From: Deinococcus frigens DSM 12807
GTDB taxonomy: Bacteria > Deinococcota > Deinococci > Deinococcales > Deinococcaceae
Reading direction: 5' to 3'
Assembly (NCBI RefSeq): GCF_000701425.1
Contig: NZ_JNIW01000014.1
Location: 23,624-87,623 of the forward strand
DNA: 64,000 nucleotides
Under the pieces are notes generated by a model that was not told the origin of the DNA, ran no database searches, and was given only the letters and a program-made list of their open reading frames with translations. Every line of letters starts with the position of its first letter. The stretch's first letter is position 1. Both the position numbers and the translations under genes were made by a program. Below are positions 12,230 through 23,975 of this stretch, piece by piece.

Positions 12230-12610
12230 ATGACGCCCGCGCTGTGGTTCTCGTTGATGCTGGGAGGCGCGGTGGGGGCCGCGTGCCGCCAGGGGGCAGT
12301 GCTGGCCCTGGCCCCGCTGGTGCTGAGGACCGGCTTTCCCTTCGCCGTGCTGATCGTCAACGTGCTGGGATCGTTCCTGCTGGGCCTGACGCTGGCGCTG
12401 TTTGGGCGCGGCATGGTCCCGGAGGGGGTGCGCGTGGCCTTCGGGACCGGCGTGCTGGGCGCGTTCACCACCTTTTCCACCTTTAGCGCCGAACTGGACG
12501 CCCTGCTGCTGCGTGGGCAGGCTGCACAGGCGCTGCTGTACGCGCTGGGCAGCGTGGGCCTGGGGCTGACGGCTGCGGTGGCGGGGCGGCTGCTGGGTGC
12601 ACGGCTGTGA
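12230..12610 (+). CDS. crcB: Fluoride channel CrcB/FluC
   Basis: A 126-residue four-helix membrane protein. Diagnostic elements are [11 protein letters not shown] at the N-terminus, [11 protein letters not shown] and [15 protein letters not shown], which carries the Phe-box residues lining the fluoride pathway. It works as a dual-topology dimer exporting fluoride. TATCCT ends 7 nt before the ATG, so a leaderless mRNA is likely; that leaves no room for a fluoride riboswitch, and none is seen. Its stop overlaps the GTG of xseA. Confidence 0.93.
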   Translation: MTPALWFSLMLGGAVGAACRQGAVLALAPLVLRTGFPFAVLIVNVLGSFLLGLTLALFGRGMVPEGVRVAFGTGVLGAFTTFSTFSAELDALLLRGQAAQALLYALGSVGLGLTAAVAGRLLGARL

Positions 12611-13833
12611 CACGGGGACGCAAAAAGACAGAGCCGACGCGCCCGCCGGAGCAGTTCCTGGAACTCTCGGAGGTGCTGGCGTACATCGGGCAGGTGATCG
12701 CGCGGGGCATGCCGGGGGCCGTGTGGGTGCGGGCCGAGGTAGCCTCGGTCACAGACCGCCGCCATCTGTACCTGGACCTGGTGCAACTGGGCGAGGGCGG
12801 CGAGATCGCCAAATGCCGCGCCACCGTCTGGGCACGCGAACGCTTTGCCCTGGAGGGCAAATTCCGCCAGGCGACAGGCGGCACCCTGACGGCGGGCCTG
12901 AAGGTGCTGCTGTTCTGCCAGCCGGAATTCCATCCGCAGTACGGCTTCTCGCTGAACGTGTTGGACCTGTCGCCCGAATACACGCTGGGAGACGCGGCGC
13001 TGCGCCTGGACACGCTGCGGCAGACGCTGGTGGCCGAGGGCGTGTACGGCTTGAACCGCCTGCTGCCCACCCCCGCCGATTTCGCGCGGGTGGCCGTGAT
13101 CTCGCCCACCGGGGCGGCGGGCCTGGGCGACTTCCGCCGCGAGACGGACCCGCTGGAGGCCGCCGGGATCACCGAATTCGTATATCTGGAGGCCACCTTT
13201 CAGGGCCGAGAGGCGTCAAGCAGCCTGTTACGAGCAGCGCAGGAAGCCCGCGAGTTGTACGGGGAAGCCCCGCTGGACGCGCTGGTGGTCATTCGGGGCG
13301 GGGGGGCGGTGACCGATCTGGCGTGGCTCAACGATCTGGCTTTCGCCCGCGCCCTGGCGACGTTTCCCGCCCCCGTCATCACAGGTCTGGGCCACGCCCG
13401 CGACGACACCCTGCCCGACGAGGTGGCCTGCGTCCGCACCGATACGCCCAGCAAGGCCGCCGCCCTGATCGTCCGCACGGTGGCCGGGGCCGCCGCCGCC
13501 GCGCAGGAGGACGTCCGCAGCATCCGCGCCGCCGCCGCGTCCGTGCTGGTGGACGCCGACGCCGCCGTGCTGTGGGGGCGTGACCGCAGTGTGAGCGCCG
13601 CTGCCCGCCAGAGCGACACCGCCCGCGCCGATGTGGACGCGCTGATGCGGCAGGCGCTGGGCCTGACCCCCGAGCGCACCCTGGCGCGCGGCTACGCCCT
13701 GGTCCGGGATGGGGCCGGGCAGCCGGTCACGCGGGCGGCGGGGGTCACGGCGGGGCAACGGCTGACGCTGGAGTGGCAGGACGGCAGGGTGGGCGCTGTG
13801 GCAGACAACGCTTCGCCTACTCCAGCACCCTGA
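12607..13833 (+). CDS. xseA: Exodeoxyribonuclease VII large subunit
   Basis: A 408-residue protein with an N-terminal OB-fold ([28 protein letters not shown]...) and the catalytic core [43 protein letters not shown], and [19 protein letters not shown], which match ExoVII. With the XseB subunit, not seen here, it degrades single-stranded DNA from both ends. The Ala-rich coiled region at 290-340 fits the family's stalk. The GTG start overlaps crcB by 4 nt. The last 17 nt overlap the convergent argA-like gene. Confidence 0.92.
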   Translation: MTRGRKKTEPTRPPEQFLELSEVLAYIGQVIARGMPGAVWVRAEVASVTDRRHLYLDLVQLGEGGEIAKCRATVWARERFALEGKFRQATGGTLTAGLKVLLFCQPEFHPQYGFSLNVLDLSPEYTLGDAALRLDTLRQTLVAEGVYGLNRLLPTPADFARVAVISPTGAAGLGDFRRETDPLEAAGITEFVYLEATFQGREASSSLLRAAQEARELYGEAPLDALVVIRGGGAVTDLAWLNDLAFARALATFPAPVITGLGHARDDTLPDEVACVRTDTPSKAAALIVRTVAGAAAAAQEDVRSIRAAAASVLVDADAAVLWGRDRSVSAAARQSDTARADVDALMRQALGLTPERTLARGYALVRDGAGQPVTRAAGVTAGQRLTLEWQDGRVGAVADNASPTPAP

Positions 13834-14344
13834 GCATCGCAATCTCATTGCAGTTCTCGAAAAAGGCGCAGCGCTGGCACTCGCTCCAGACCTTGGGGTG
13901 CAGGTGCGTCTTGTCGATGCGGGTGAAACCGCACTTCTCGAAAAAGACTTGCTGGTACGTCCAGGCGAACAGCGCGGGCAGAGCGATCTCGCGCGCCTCC
14001 TGCTCGCAGGCGGCCACCAGTTGCTTGCCCAGCCCCCGCCCCTGCATGTTGGGATGTATGGCCAGGCCGCGCACCTCGGCCAGATCGGGGGCCAGCAGGT
14101 GCAGGCCGCAGACGCCTGCCAGGCCGCCGGGTTGACCCTCGTGGTCGGCGGCAAAGATCAGGTGAAAATCCCGGATGGTCTCGGCCAGCAGGGCGCGCGA
14201 ACGCACCAGCATCTGCCCGCGCGCCGCCCAGGAGCCGATCAATTCGTGAATGGCCTCGATGTCCGACAGTCTGGCCTTGCGCCCACCCAGCGGAGCCTGC
14301 GGGTGGATGTCGGGAATGGCGATGGAATCCAGGGAAAGGGTCAT
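13817..14344 (-). CDS. argA: Short-form N-acetylglutamate synthase-like GNAT
   Basis: A 175-residue acetyltransferase. [15 protein letters not shown] is the typical opening; [20 protein letters not shown] is the acetyl-CoA-binding motif A, and the tail [21 protein letters not shown] has the Cys pair characteristic of stand-alone short ArgA enzymes. These acetylate glutamate, the first step of arginine synthesis, which fits the argG/argH genes upstream on the same strand. The ATG at 14344 has AGGTG 8 nt upstream. A generic GNAT role remains possible. Confidence 0.7.
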   Translation of the reverse strand: MTLSLDSIAIPDIHPQAPLGGRKARLSDIEAIHELIGSWAARGQMLVRSRALLAETIRDFHLIFAADHEGQPGGLAGVCGLHLLAPDLAEVRGLAIHPNMQGRGLGKQLVAACEQEAREIALPALFAWTYQQVFFEKCGFTRIDKTHLHPKVWSECQRCAFFENCNEIAMLRVLE

Positions 14345-14390
14345 GGAACACACCTGTGCAACGCCGGAAAAACCCGGATCGCCGCGCGCC

Positions 14391-14861
14391 CTAGGCCTTG
14401 CTGGCCCCCGCGCTCAGGTCGCGCATCCAGGTGGTATCGCCGGGACGCTCGCCGCCGGAGCGGTAGGTCTTGACCTGCGGGGCGTCGGGGACGTCGCCCA
14501 TGACCAGCGCCATCGGCACCTGCGTGAAGCCGAAGGTGCTCCAGTCGCCGCCCTTGCTGAACATGTAGACCGCACGGTCCCCACGGCCCTGGGCGTACTC
14601 GATGGCGCTCATGATCAGCCGCCGACCCAGGCCGCCGCCCCGCGCGCCTGGCATCACGGCTGCGCCGCGCAGCAGCGAGGCCCCGTCGCCGTGCTCCAGG
14701 CCAATCGCCCCGATGGGCTGGCCGCCGCGCTCCATCACCCAGTAGGTGGTGCCCTGCGCCACGGCCTCGTCGGTGTCCAGTCCGGCCTCGTGAAACACCC
14801 GCACCACGGTGTCTTTGTCGTCCTGCCTGGCCAGCCTGATCTGAACGCTTTGATCGGTCAT
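14391..14861 (-). CDS. GNAT-family acetyltransferase (paralog 2)
   Basis: A 156-residue GNAT. Motif A is GAAVMPGARGGGLGRRLIMSAIEYA; AIGLEHGDGASLLRGAAV precedes it. It closely resembles the gene at 14985-15491 (both have TYW near residue 45, then a GLEHG segment, GDRAVY and GF), so the two are tandem duplicates. The ATG is chosen over an upstream frame because GGAGG lies about 8 nt before it. The substrate is unknown. It lies 46 bp upstream of the argA-like gene. Confidence 0.8.
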   Translation of the reverse strand: MTDQSVQIRLARQDDKDTVVRVFHEAGLDTDEAVAQGTTYWVMERGGQPIGAIGLEHGDGASLLRGAAVMPGARGGGLGRRLIMSAIEYAQGRGDRAVYMFSKGGDWSTFGFTQVPMALVMGDVPDAPQVKTYRSGGERPGDTTWMRDLSAGASKA

Positions 14862-14984
14862 GTGGAAATCCTCCGGGAAAGAGAAGGGAAGTGACAGGAA
14901 ATTCGCCGAGCGGTCCCGGCGCACTTGAATTGAGAACGTCGGAAGGATAGCGCACGCCCCGCGCCTGTGGCGGGCATTCCGGCT

Positions 14985-15491
14985 TCATTTGCCCGCGCCC
15001 CCACTCAACTCGCACTTCCACGCCTGCTCGCCGTGAATCCAGCCCTTGCACAGCCCACTCCTGACCTGGGGCGTGTCCGGCAGGGCGGCGCTGATCTCGT
15101 CTGCGCCCACCGCCACGAAGCCGAAACGCGCCCAGTAGTCCCCGGCTTCCTGACTGAACAGGTACACGGCCCGGTCTCCGCGCAGGCTGGCGTGCGTCAG
15201 CGCCGAGATCACCAGCGCGCGGCCCAGCCCCTGCGAGCGCGCCGTGGGCAGCACCGCCGCCGAGCGGATCAGCGACACCCCCTCGCCGTGTTCCAGGCCG
15301 ATACAGCCGCCCGGCACGCCGTTGAGGTCCGCGATCCAGTAGGTGCTGCCCCCTGGCGTCGCGCTCTGAGTGTGCAGCCCGCAGCCGCCAAGCAGCGCGA
15401 GAACGGTGGGAAAGTCTTCCGGGGCGGCCTGGCGCAGCTTGACGTGCATCTGGGACAGGGGCAGTGGGTTGGGCAATTGGGTCCGGGTCAT
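14985..15491 (-). CDS. GNAT-family acetyltransferase (paralog 1)
   Basis: A 168-residue GNAT with acetyl-CoA motif AAVLPTARSQGLGRALVISALTHA and the shared CIGLEHGEGVSLIRS segment. It resembles ArsN-like acetyltransferases, but no arsenic genes are nearby. Its start overlaps the stop of the HIT gene by 4 nt, so it belongs to the arginine cluster transcript. A 123-bp gap separates it from its paralog. Confidence 0.8.
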   Translation of the reverse strand: MTRTQLPNPLPLSQMHVKLRQAAPEDFPTVLALLGGCGLHTQSATPGGSTYWIADLNGVPGGCIGLEHGEGVSLIRSAAVLPTARSQGLGRALVISALTHASLRGDRAVYLFSQEAGDYWARFGFVAVGADEISAALPDTPQVRSGLCKGWIHGEQAWKCELSGGAGK

Positions 15492-16024
15492 GGGGAAACC
15501 TCTGAGGAAGGAGAGGGGGAAAGCGGAGAATCGGCCTCCGTCTTTCGTCGTCGTTCGGTGGCCTGCGCGGCGGCTTTCAGGAAATACCGCAGCCCCGCTC
15601 CCGCCGCCGCGTCCGCATTCCAGCGCGGAATGACGTGCAGATGGACATGCGGAATGTGCGCCCCGCCCGCCGGGAAGACGTTCCAGCCCACCGTGTAGCC
15701 GTCCGGTCTGACGGTGGCTTCCAGATGGGCGCGGACTTCGGCCAGCAATTCGTGGACGGCGGCGGCTTCTGCGGGGGTCAGGTCAAAAACGGTTTCACAG
15801 GGGCGTGTGGTGACGATGATTCCAGAGTAGGGAAGGCCCTCGGCATATTCGGGGCGAAGCTGGCTGTAGATGCACAGCCCGTTCTGGAGCGTGAAGCCTG
15901 TCCCACCAAGCTGCCCGGCAGCGTCTGGCACGAGTGGATTCTCGCCCGGGTTCGCCAGCCAGTACGCCCACTCCGCCTGCCGCCTGTGCAGCAGGGTGCC
16001 GTCCAGATTCACCGTCACCTCCAT
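15488..16024 (-). CDS. HIT-family nucleotide hydrolase/transferase
   Basis: A 178-residue protein with the histidine-triad motif HIPHVHLHVIPR near residue 127. Upstream conserved segments include GIIVTTRPCETVFDLTPAEAAAVHEL and YTVGWNVFPAGG. HIT enzymes cleave or transfer nucleoside phosphates. The Ser/Pro-rich C-terminal tail looks disordered. It begins 3 bp after argH ends and overlaps the next GNAT gene by 4 nt. Confidence 0.85.
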   Translation of the reverse strand: MEVTVNLDGTLLHRRQAEWAYWLANPGENPLVPDAAGQLGGTGFTLQNGLCIYSQLRPEYAEGLPYSGIIVTTRPCETVFDLTPAEAAAVHELLAEVRAHLEATVRPDGYTVGWNVFPAGGAHIPHVHLHVIPRWNADAAAGAGLRYFLKAAAQATERRRKTEADSPLSPSPSSEVSP

Positions 16025-16027
16025 CCG

Positions 16028-17482
16028 TCAGTCCTCCGCAACCACGCCCAGCGTTTCCAAACCCGGTGTCTCCAAACCCAGCGTTTCTAAACCCAGCGCC
16101 ACCTTCGCCGCGTCCACGGCCTCGCGCACCCGCTTGGGCGCGGTGCCGCCGTAACTCAAGCGATTCTTGACGCTTTCTTCCACGGTCAGCGAGGCGGCGA
16201 CTTCGGCAGTCAGCAGCGGATGGGCAGCCTGTAATTCCTCATCGGTCAAGTCCCACAACTGCCGCCCACTGCGCGAGGCCAGCCCCACCAGGCCGCCCAC
16301 CACCTCATGCGCCTCGCGGAAGGGGACGCCCTGACGGGCCAGGAAATCGGCGACATCGGTGGCCGTGCTGTAGCCGCGCGCCGCCGCCTCGCGGGTTTTC
16401 TCGGCGTGCCACTCACACCTGGGCAGCATGTCGGCGTACAGGCACAGCACAATACTCAGGGTGTCGTAGCTGTCGAAGACACCCTCCTTGTCCTCCTGCA
16501 AGTCCTTGTTGTAAGCCAGCGGCGTGCCCTTGACCACCGTCAGCAGGCCCATCAGGTTGCCAAAGACGCGCCCCGCCTTGCCCCGCGCCAGTTCGGCCAC
16601 ATCCGGATTCTTCTTCTGCGGCATGATGCTGCTGCCGGTGGTGTGAGAATCCGGCAGCGTCAGGAAGCCGAATTCAAAGGTGGAATACAGGATCAATTCT
16701 TCGGATAAGCGCGAGAGGTGGGCGGACAGGATGGCGCACCCACTCAGGAATTCCAGCGCGAAGTCGCGGCTGCCCACGCCGTCCAGGCTGTTGGAGGTGG
16801 GGCGGGCAAAGCCCAGCGCGGTGGACACCGTGTGGCGGTCAATCGGCCACGGCGTCCCGGCCAGCGCCGAACTCCCCAGCGGCGACTCGTCCATGCGGGC
16901 GGCGGCGTCCCGCAGGCGGCCCTCGTCGCGCTCCAGCATGGCGGCGTAGGCCATGAACCAGTGCGCCAGCAGGATGGGCTGGGCCACCTGAAGGTGCGTG
17001 TAACCGGGCAGAATCACGCCCGTATCCAGCGCCCGCTCGGCCTCGGCCACCATCACGGCGCGCAGGGCACGCGTCTGGGCGGCCAGGTCCAGCGCCGCTT
17101 CTTTGGTGAATAACCGGAAGTCCACGGCCACCTGATCGTTGCGGCTGCGGGCGGTGTGCAGCTTGCCCGCCACCGGACCAATTCGGTCTCGCAGGGCGGC
17201 CTCGATGTTCATATGCACGTCTTCGCGGTCCAAGCGCCATTCGAACTCTCCGGCGCGGATATCGTCCAGCACGGCGTTCAGGCCGTCGCTGATCTGGGTG
17301 ACTTCCTCCCCGGTCAGAATGTCCACCTGCCCCAGCATGGCGACGTGCGCCAGCGACCCGCGAATATCCTGCTCGTACAGCCGCTGATCAAAGGACACGG
17401 AGGCATTGAAGAGTTCCACAAGGCTGTCGGTAGCCTCGGCAAAGCGGCCTCCCCACAGTTTTTTTGCTGTTGTATCGGTCAT
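16028..17482 (-). CDS. argH: Argininosuccinate lyase
   Basis: A 484-residue enzyme that splits argininosuccinate into arginine and fumarate, the last arginine step. WGGRF near the N-terminus and GSSIMPQKKNPD (signature loop with the catalytic serine) are decisive; TARSRNDQVA and the HTHLQ-type YTHLQVAQP are also present. The Shine-Dalgarno AGAAGG is 8 nt upstream. The last 20 or so residues are an unusual repeat (LETLG/LETPG units) encoded by a 15-bp tandem repeat that most ArgH proteins lack. It is coupled by 4-nt overlap to the upstream GNAT gene. Confidence 0.95.
   Translation of the reverse strand: MTDTTAKKLWGGRFAEATDSLVELFNASVSFDQRLYEQDIRGSLAHVAMLGQVDILTGEEVTQISDGLNAVLDDIRAGEFEWRLDREDVHMNIEAALRDRIGPVAGKLHTARSRNDQVAVDFRLFTKEAALDLAAQTRALRAVMVAEAERALDTGVILPGYTHLQVAQPILLAHWFMAYAAMLERDEGRLRDAAARMDESPLGSSALAGTPWPIDRHTVSTALGFARPTSNSLDGVGSRDFALEFLSGCAILSAHLSRLSEELILYSTFEFGFLTLPDSHTTGSSIMPQKKNPDVAELARGKAGRVFGNLMGLLTVVKGTPLAYNKDLQEDKEGVFDSYDTLSIVLCLYADMLPRCEWHAEKTREAAARGYSTATDVADFLARQGVPFREAHEVVGGLVGLASRSGRQLWDLTDEELQAAHPLLTAEVAASLTVEESVKNRLSYGGTAPKRVREAVDAAKVALGLETLGLETPGLETLGVVAED
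16047..16098 (-). repeat. 15-bp tandem repeat in the 3' end of argH
   Basis: Three units close to CCCAGCGTTTCCAAA (16047-16061, 16062-16076, 16077-16091) plus a 7-nt partial unit. The period is a multiple of 3, so copy-number change would not break the frame. Confidence 0.85.
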
Positions 17483-17958
17483 GTCACTGCCTTCTGAAGA
17501 TGAGTCTGAATAGCTTTCACCAGCACCACCGGCACCGGACTCCCTGGACTGGCAAACGTATACGCTTCGTCGCTCGGCATATATCCCAGCCGCCCATAAA
17601 GCGGGATGACTTCCAGATTGAATTGCGAGACGGCCAGCAGCACGCGCCCGAATCCGCGTTCGGCGGCCAGTGCCTCCACCGCCCGCACCAGCGCTGCGCC
17701 GATGCCCTGGCCCCGTGCGCCAGGCAGAACCGCAAGGCGACTCAGCGTCAGCGTGTCCTGCCCATCCGGGCGGAAGCCGACGCAGCCGCAGACCTTTCCC
17801 CCACTGACGGCCACAAATCCGCCTGAGCCAGGGGCAAAAAGCGACTGCTCCAGCCCCTCCAGCGTCGTGCGGTTCCAGCTCGAGCGGGGGTCCATGCCTG
17901 CCGCCATCATCACCGCGTAAAAGGCGGGCAGGTCTGCGGGGGTGACGGGGCGAATCAC
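17479..17958 (-). CDS. GNAT-family acetyltransferase
   Basis: A 159-residue protein from a GTG start that overlaps the preceding GNAT stop. Acetyl-CoA motif LAVLPGARGQGIGAALVRAVEALA, then FNLEVIPLYGRLGY as the usual C-terminal part. The substrate is unknown. It is coupled to argH by an ATGA overlap. A much longer frame exists upstream but is an artefact of the GC-rich sequence. Confidence 0.82.
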   Translation of the reverse strand: MIRPVTPADLPAFYAVMMAAGMDPRSSWNRTTLEGLEQSLFAPGSGGFVAVSGGKVCGCVGFRPDGQDTLTLSRLAVLPGARGQGIGAALVRAVEALAAERGFGRVLLAVSQFNLEVIPLYGRLGYMPSDEAYTFASPGSPVPVVLVKAIQTHLQKAVT

Positions 17959-18431
17959 GGGGCTTCCAGGGTCAGGCGCATCTCGTTGGTGGGGACCAAG
18001 CCCAGGCTGACGTAAGTGGATTTCCCCGCTTCGGAGGCGTGCAGGCTGACCTGTTCCACGCCGCGCGCCCGGCACTCGGCCAGCAGGGCCTGTATCAGGT
18101 GCCGGGCCAGTCCCTGCCCCCGCTGCGCTGGAACCACGTAAACATTCAGGATGTAGGCCCGCACCGGACCCAGGCTTCGCGGGCTGGGCGGCAGCGTCTG
18201 CCAGATCACGCCCGCCCCGGCCACCACCTGTTCCTCGGTTTCGATCAGAACGCCGGAATACGCACCGTCGGCCAGCCCCCCGCCTAGCCATTCCAGGCTG
18301 GGAGCCGAGGCCGCCCGCACCCGCTCCGGCGCGCTGCCCATGTCGGTGAACATGGCGTCGCGCTGTGCCTGGACGGTTTTGGCGTCCGCGACGGTGGCGG
18401 GCCGCAGGGTGAGGCCGGGGGGCAGGTTCAC
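17955..18431 (-). CDS. GNAT-family acetyltransferase
   Basis: A 158-residue protein. Its core is AYILNVYVVPAQRGQGLARHLIQALLAECRARGVEQVSLHAS, an excellent motif A, followed by STYVSLGLVPTNEM. The GTG start overlaps the DinB-like gene stop by 4 nt. Although next to another GNAT, it is only distantly similar to it. The substrate is unknown. Confidence 0.83.
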   Translation of the reverse strand: MNLPPGLTLRPATVADAKTVQAQRDAMFTDMGSAPERVRAASAPSLEWLGGGLADGAYSGVLIETEEQVVAGAGVIWQTLPPSPRSLGPVRAYILNVYVVPAQRGQGLARHLIQALLAECRARGVEQVSLHASEAGKSTYVSLGLVPTNEMRLTLEAP

Positions 18432-18868
18432 GCCTCCGTCCGCTCCCAGACCTGCGCCAGATGGTGCAACTGGTGCGCCACGTAATCCTGTGCCACAAAC
18501 TCCAGCGTCACACTTGCGCCGCCGCCGATGTTCAGCGTGTGGGCCAGACTGGCGGGCGGCGAATGCGCAATGACGTGGGCCACCTGAAGCTGGTACGCCT
18601 CCCACAGCGCCACCATTTCAGTCCAAGACCGCTCCTGGTAGCCGCCCAGCGCCACCCAGGTGTTCTGATCGTAACCGGGCAAGCTCAGGCCAGCCTCAGC
18701 GGAGGCCCGCACGAAGCGCGCATGGTTATTCACGCCGCTGTCGATCAGGTGGCCCAGAATCTGTTTGGCGCTCCAGACATCGGGGACGAGCTTGCGGGCA
18801 GTCTGCCCCTCGGGTAAGGCCCGCAGCCTCGGCAAAGCTTCAGCGACAACTTCAGCGAGGCCAGTCAT
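18428..18868 (-). CDS. DinB/YfiT-like putative metal-dependent hydrolase
   Basis: A 146-residue four-helix protein. WSAKQILGHLIDS carries the first histidine and DYVAHQLHHLAQV the C-terminal pair, the three-His metal site typical of the DinB/YfiT fold. Some family members transfer thiol cofactors, and bacillithiol S-transferases have this fold. A bacillithiol link is plausible because ypdA is in this window, but it is not proven. It starts 2 bp after argG ends. Confidence 0.8.
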   Translation of the reverse strand: MTGLAEVVAEALPRLRALPEGQTARKLVPDVWSAKQILGHLIDSGVNNHARFVRASAEAGLSLPGYDQNTWVALGGYQERSWTEMVALWEAYQLQVAHVIAHSPPASLAHTLNIGGGASVTLEFVAQDYVAHQLHHLAQVWERTEA

Positions 18869-18870
18869 CC

Positions 18871-20127
<1,257 letters not shown>

Positions 20128-20249
20128 GGGGGGATTGTCTCCTAGAACGGGTGGGCAACGCAAAATCCCGGCGCGAGGCAGCGCCGCCCATCCCCAGAGA
20201 TCGGGTCAGGCGGAGGCGTTAGCGTCGGGAGGTCAGGTCTGGCATCAGA

Positions 20250-20314
20250 TGTATTGTTATGCGCTTTTACCGCATAGCTATACAGAATCTAGCAGGCTGG
20301 AGAGGGAGGGTCAA
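20250..20314 (-). promoter_or_regulatory. argG promoter with downstream 35-bp palindromic operator
   Basis: On the minus strand TTGACC (20309-20314) is 17 nt from TAGATT (20286-20291). Starting 1-2 nt later is an interrupted palindrome at 20250-20284 with outer arms TGTAT/ATACA and inner arms TATGCG/CGCATA around a 7-nt centre, all 11 arm positions matching. The position over the transcription start fits a repressor, probably arginine-responsive. The remaining 20128-20460 region holds no gene. Confidence 0.65.
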
Positions 20315-20460
20315 GCTGCTGCCGACGGTGGCGCGGCCAGGATGTGGCGTTCTAAACAAGTCCTGCCGTCTCCCACCCATCTCTGACGTGGAAAAAGAGG
20401 CACTGCCACTCTACCTGGGCGTTTCCACAAATTGATGCTGTCGTTTCTGGGAAATGTTTT

Positions 20461-21294
20461 TTAATGCAAAGGCTGCTGGTCCAGGCCGCCCGCCTGCATC
20501 CGCATCCAGGATTTGACGCCGCTGGCCGCCGGGGTGTCGTGGACCAGGGCCGTCAGCACGCCCGCGCCGAATGGACAGACCACCATCACGCGGTCTCCGA
20601 ACTCGATCTGCACGGCCTGCATGGGCATCTGGCCGCCCAGTTGCGTGCTGAGCGAAGCTGAGGTGCTACACAGAAAACCCAGATACGCGCCGAGCTGGGC
20701 GGGCAACTGCGCCGATCCCGCGATCAGCTCGCCCTGCTCGCCAAACACGCACGACGACAGGACGCCGGGCAGCAGGTTGACGCCGCCCACACACGCCTGC
20801 GCGGCCTGAAAACTCAGCTCCAGCCCCCGCAGGACCGGGGTGCTGGGCTGGAGTTCTGCGGGGCGCTTTACCCCCGGGGAAGCGGGCACGTCGCTTGGCC
20901 CACCGCCCAGCCCAATGCCCAGCCCAATGCCCAGCCAGCCGCGCAGGGCCAGCAGCAGCGCCTCGGATTGCAGGGGTTTACGCAGCACCTCCAGCACGCC
21001 CAGTTCGCGGGCCTGACGGCGCAGGCCGTCCTCCACGACGTCGCTCATGAGAACCACCGCCAGCTCCGGGTGCTCCTCCCGCAGCCTGCGCGCCAGTTCC
21101 AGACCGTCCATGCCCGGCATCCGCACATCACTGAGGACCAGCGCGGTGTCGGGGGTCAGCACCTCCAGCGCGGCGCGGGCGCTGCTCGCCATCTGCACGC
21201 GGACGTGGGGCGAGAGCAGCCGGTGCAGAGACAGCAAAACGCCAGGACTGTCGTCTACAACCAGGACCGAGAGATGGGGCGAGGAGGCCGTCAT
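20461..21294 (-). CDS. Response regulator with C-terminal roadblock/LC7-like domain
   Basis: A 277-residue protein. Residues 8-125 form a receiver domain (VLVVDDS, phospho-acceptor Asp in LVLSDVRMPGMDG, KP pair in LRKPLQ). A linker contains a GIGLGIGLGGG repeat. Residues about 165-270 (LSSCVFGEQGELIAGSAQ...VLTALV) resemble the roadblock/LC7 fold of MglB-type GTPase regulators. It lacks a DNA-binding domain, so it probably signals through protein contacts. No partner kinase or MglA GTPase gene is adjacent. The roadblock call is by eye. Confidence 0.72.
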   Translation of the reverse strand: MTASSPHLSVLVVDDSPGVLLSLHRLLSPHVRVQMASSARAALEVLTPDTALVLSDVRMPGMDGLELARRLREEHPELAVVLMSDVVEDGLRRQARELGVLEVLRKPLQSEALLLALRGWLGIGLGIGLGGGPSDVPASPGVKRPAELQPSTPVLRGLELSFQAAQACVGGVNLLPGVLSSCVFGEQGELIAGSAQLPAQLGAYLGFLCSTSASLSTQLGGQMPMQAVQIEFGDRVMVVCPFGAGVLTALVHDTPAASGVKSWMRMQAGGLDQQPLH

Positions 21295-21829
21295 GGTCCC
21301 CAGAGCGTAAGCAGGCGGCTGTATCGCACGCCTTACGCTTTCTGGAGATAAAGGTGGGAACTTCACAGTTGCTTCGTGGGATGCCGACTTCTTTACGAAA
21401 GCAGAATCGAGCGGGCCTTGAGGGGACCTCAAGCGCATCAATTGCCAGCTTTCAAGGTCAGCGTTCGGGGGGAGTGTTTCCAGATCCATCCCCACACCAC
21501 ATCCAGCTCCACACCAGGCCGCCGCACTCCGTCCAGCGCCGCCGGAGCCAGAGCATTCGTCAAACGAGAGTCTCTTCTCGACCCACGTGGGCGGGTAGAC
21601 TTTGCTCAACAGGGTCTCAACAGGGTAAGGAAGAGAGAGCAAAATCGAGTCGCCGATATCTTGATGTCGGTAGCGGCGTGCCCGGTGACCCCCCCCGGCC
21701 CTTGCCCCGCTTCGCTCTTCCCTCCCCCGCACGCAAGAGGGCCGAGGGGGAAAACGCACGGCCAGGCTTCAATTTCATGCGGCACCAGCGGAAGTCTGAT
21801 GTCGCGGTGAGGGCATTTGCAGTCCTGCC
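21295..21829. other. 535-bp stretch with no supported gene
   Basis: Open frames occur on both strands, but none has a family-like sequence, a good ribosome site or a leaderless -10 box. A short direct repeat (CTCAACAGGGT type) occurs near 21607-21628. It probably holds the promoter of the response regulator and decayed sequence. Confidence 0.5.
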
Positions 21830-22306
<477 letters not shown>

Positions 22307-22402
22307 CGCCCAGGAGTGTAGTGCGCGCCCCGCCAAAACTTTGATCCACATCCTTCAGCCAGACCTTTCACCTGGGAACTTTATGAATTGGGGGCCAGAC
22401 AA

Positions 22403-22431
22403 TTGACACCCTCGCCTGCCCATGACAGCAT
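22403..22431 (+). promoter_or_regulatory. Possible promoter of the liv operon
   Basis: A perfect TTGACA (22403-22408) is followed after 17 nt by a weak CAGCAT. The -35 is convincing and the -10 poor, so an activator or a different -10 may be used. Confidence 0.4.
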
Positions 22432-22510
22432 GTGTTCCACGCACAACTTGTACTGCGTCCAGCGTATGTGGCACCGTCCTCTACGTCTTCTGGATCACGG
22501 AGGTTCACCC

Positions 22511-23650
<1,140 letters not shown>

Positions 23651-23700
23651 GGCGGGTGGGGCGGCACCCAGGACTTGTTCTGAATGCCGCCCCGCTGCCC

Positions 23701-23733
23701 GCGCCCCGAATGAGTTTTGCGGGGCGCGTTTTG
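23701..23733 (+). terminator. Intrinsic terminator/attenuator between livJ and livH
   Basis: GCGCCCCG (23701-23708) pairs perfectly with CGGGGCGC (23720-23727), followed by GTTTTG. Partial termination here would give more binding protein than membrane components. The rest of 23651-23975 shows no gene. Confidence 0.7.
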
Positions 23734-23975
23734 ATGGGGTGGTTGGGATGGCCAGTTTTGATCAGGCGCAGAAGAAGCATGGCATCCTGTTTTCGGTCAC
23801 GGCCTCTCCGGTGGCACCCTCCCCCCGCCGCCTCCACGACTCCCCTCTGCTCCGCAGCTCCATGAGTCACCTGTAGGGACAGAGGGGTCAAGCCAGCCCA
23901 GCCATTCGCACTCAATCATCTCAGTCTTTTTTCGCGGCCCTTGCCTTATCCCCCCTGCTCTGGAGGACTTGCCCC

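Noticed and set aside
12163..12230. Fluoride riboswitch before crcB
   Set aside because: The 66-bp gap has a -10 box 7 nt before the ATG and no recognisable aptamer.
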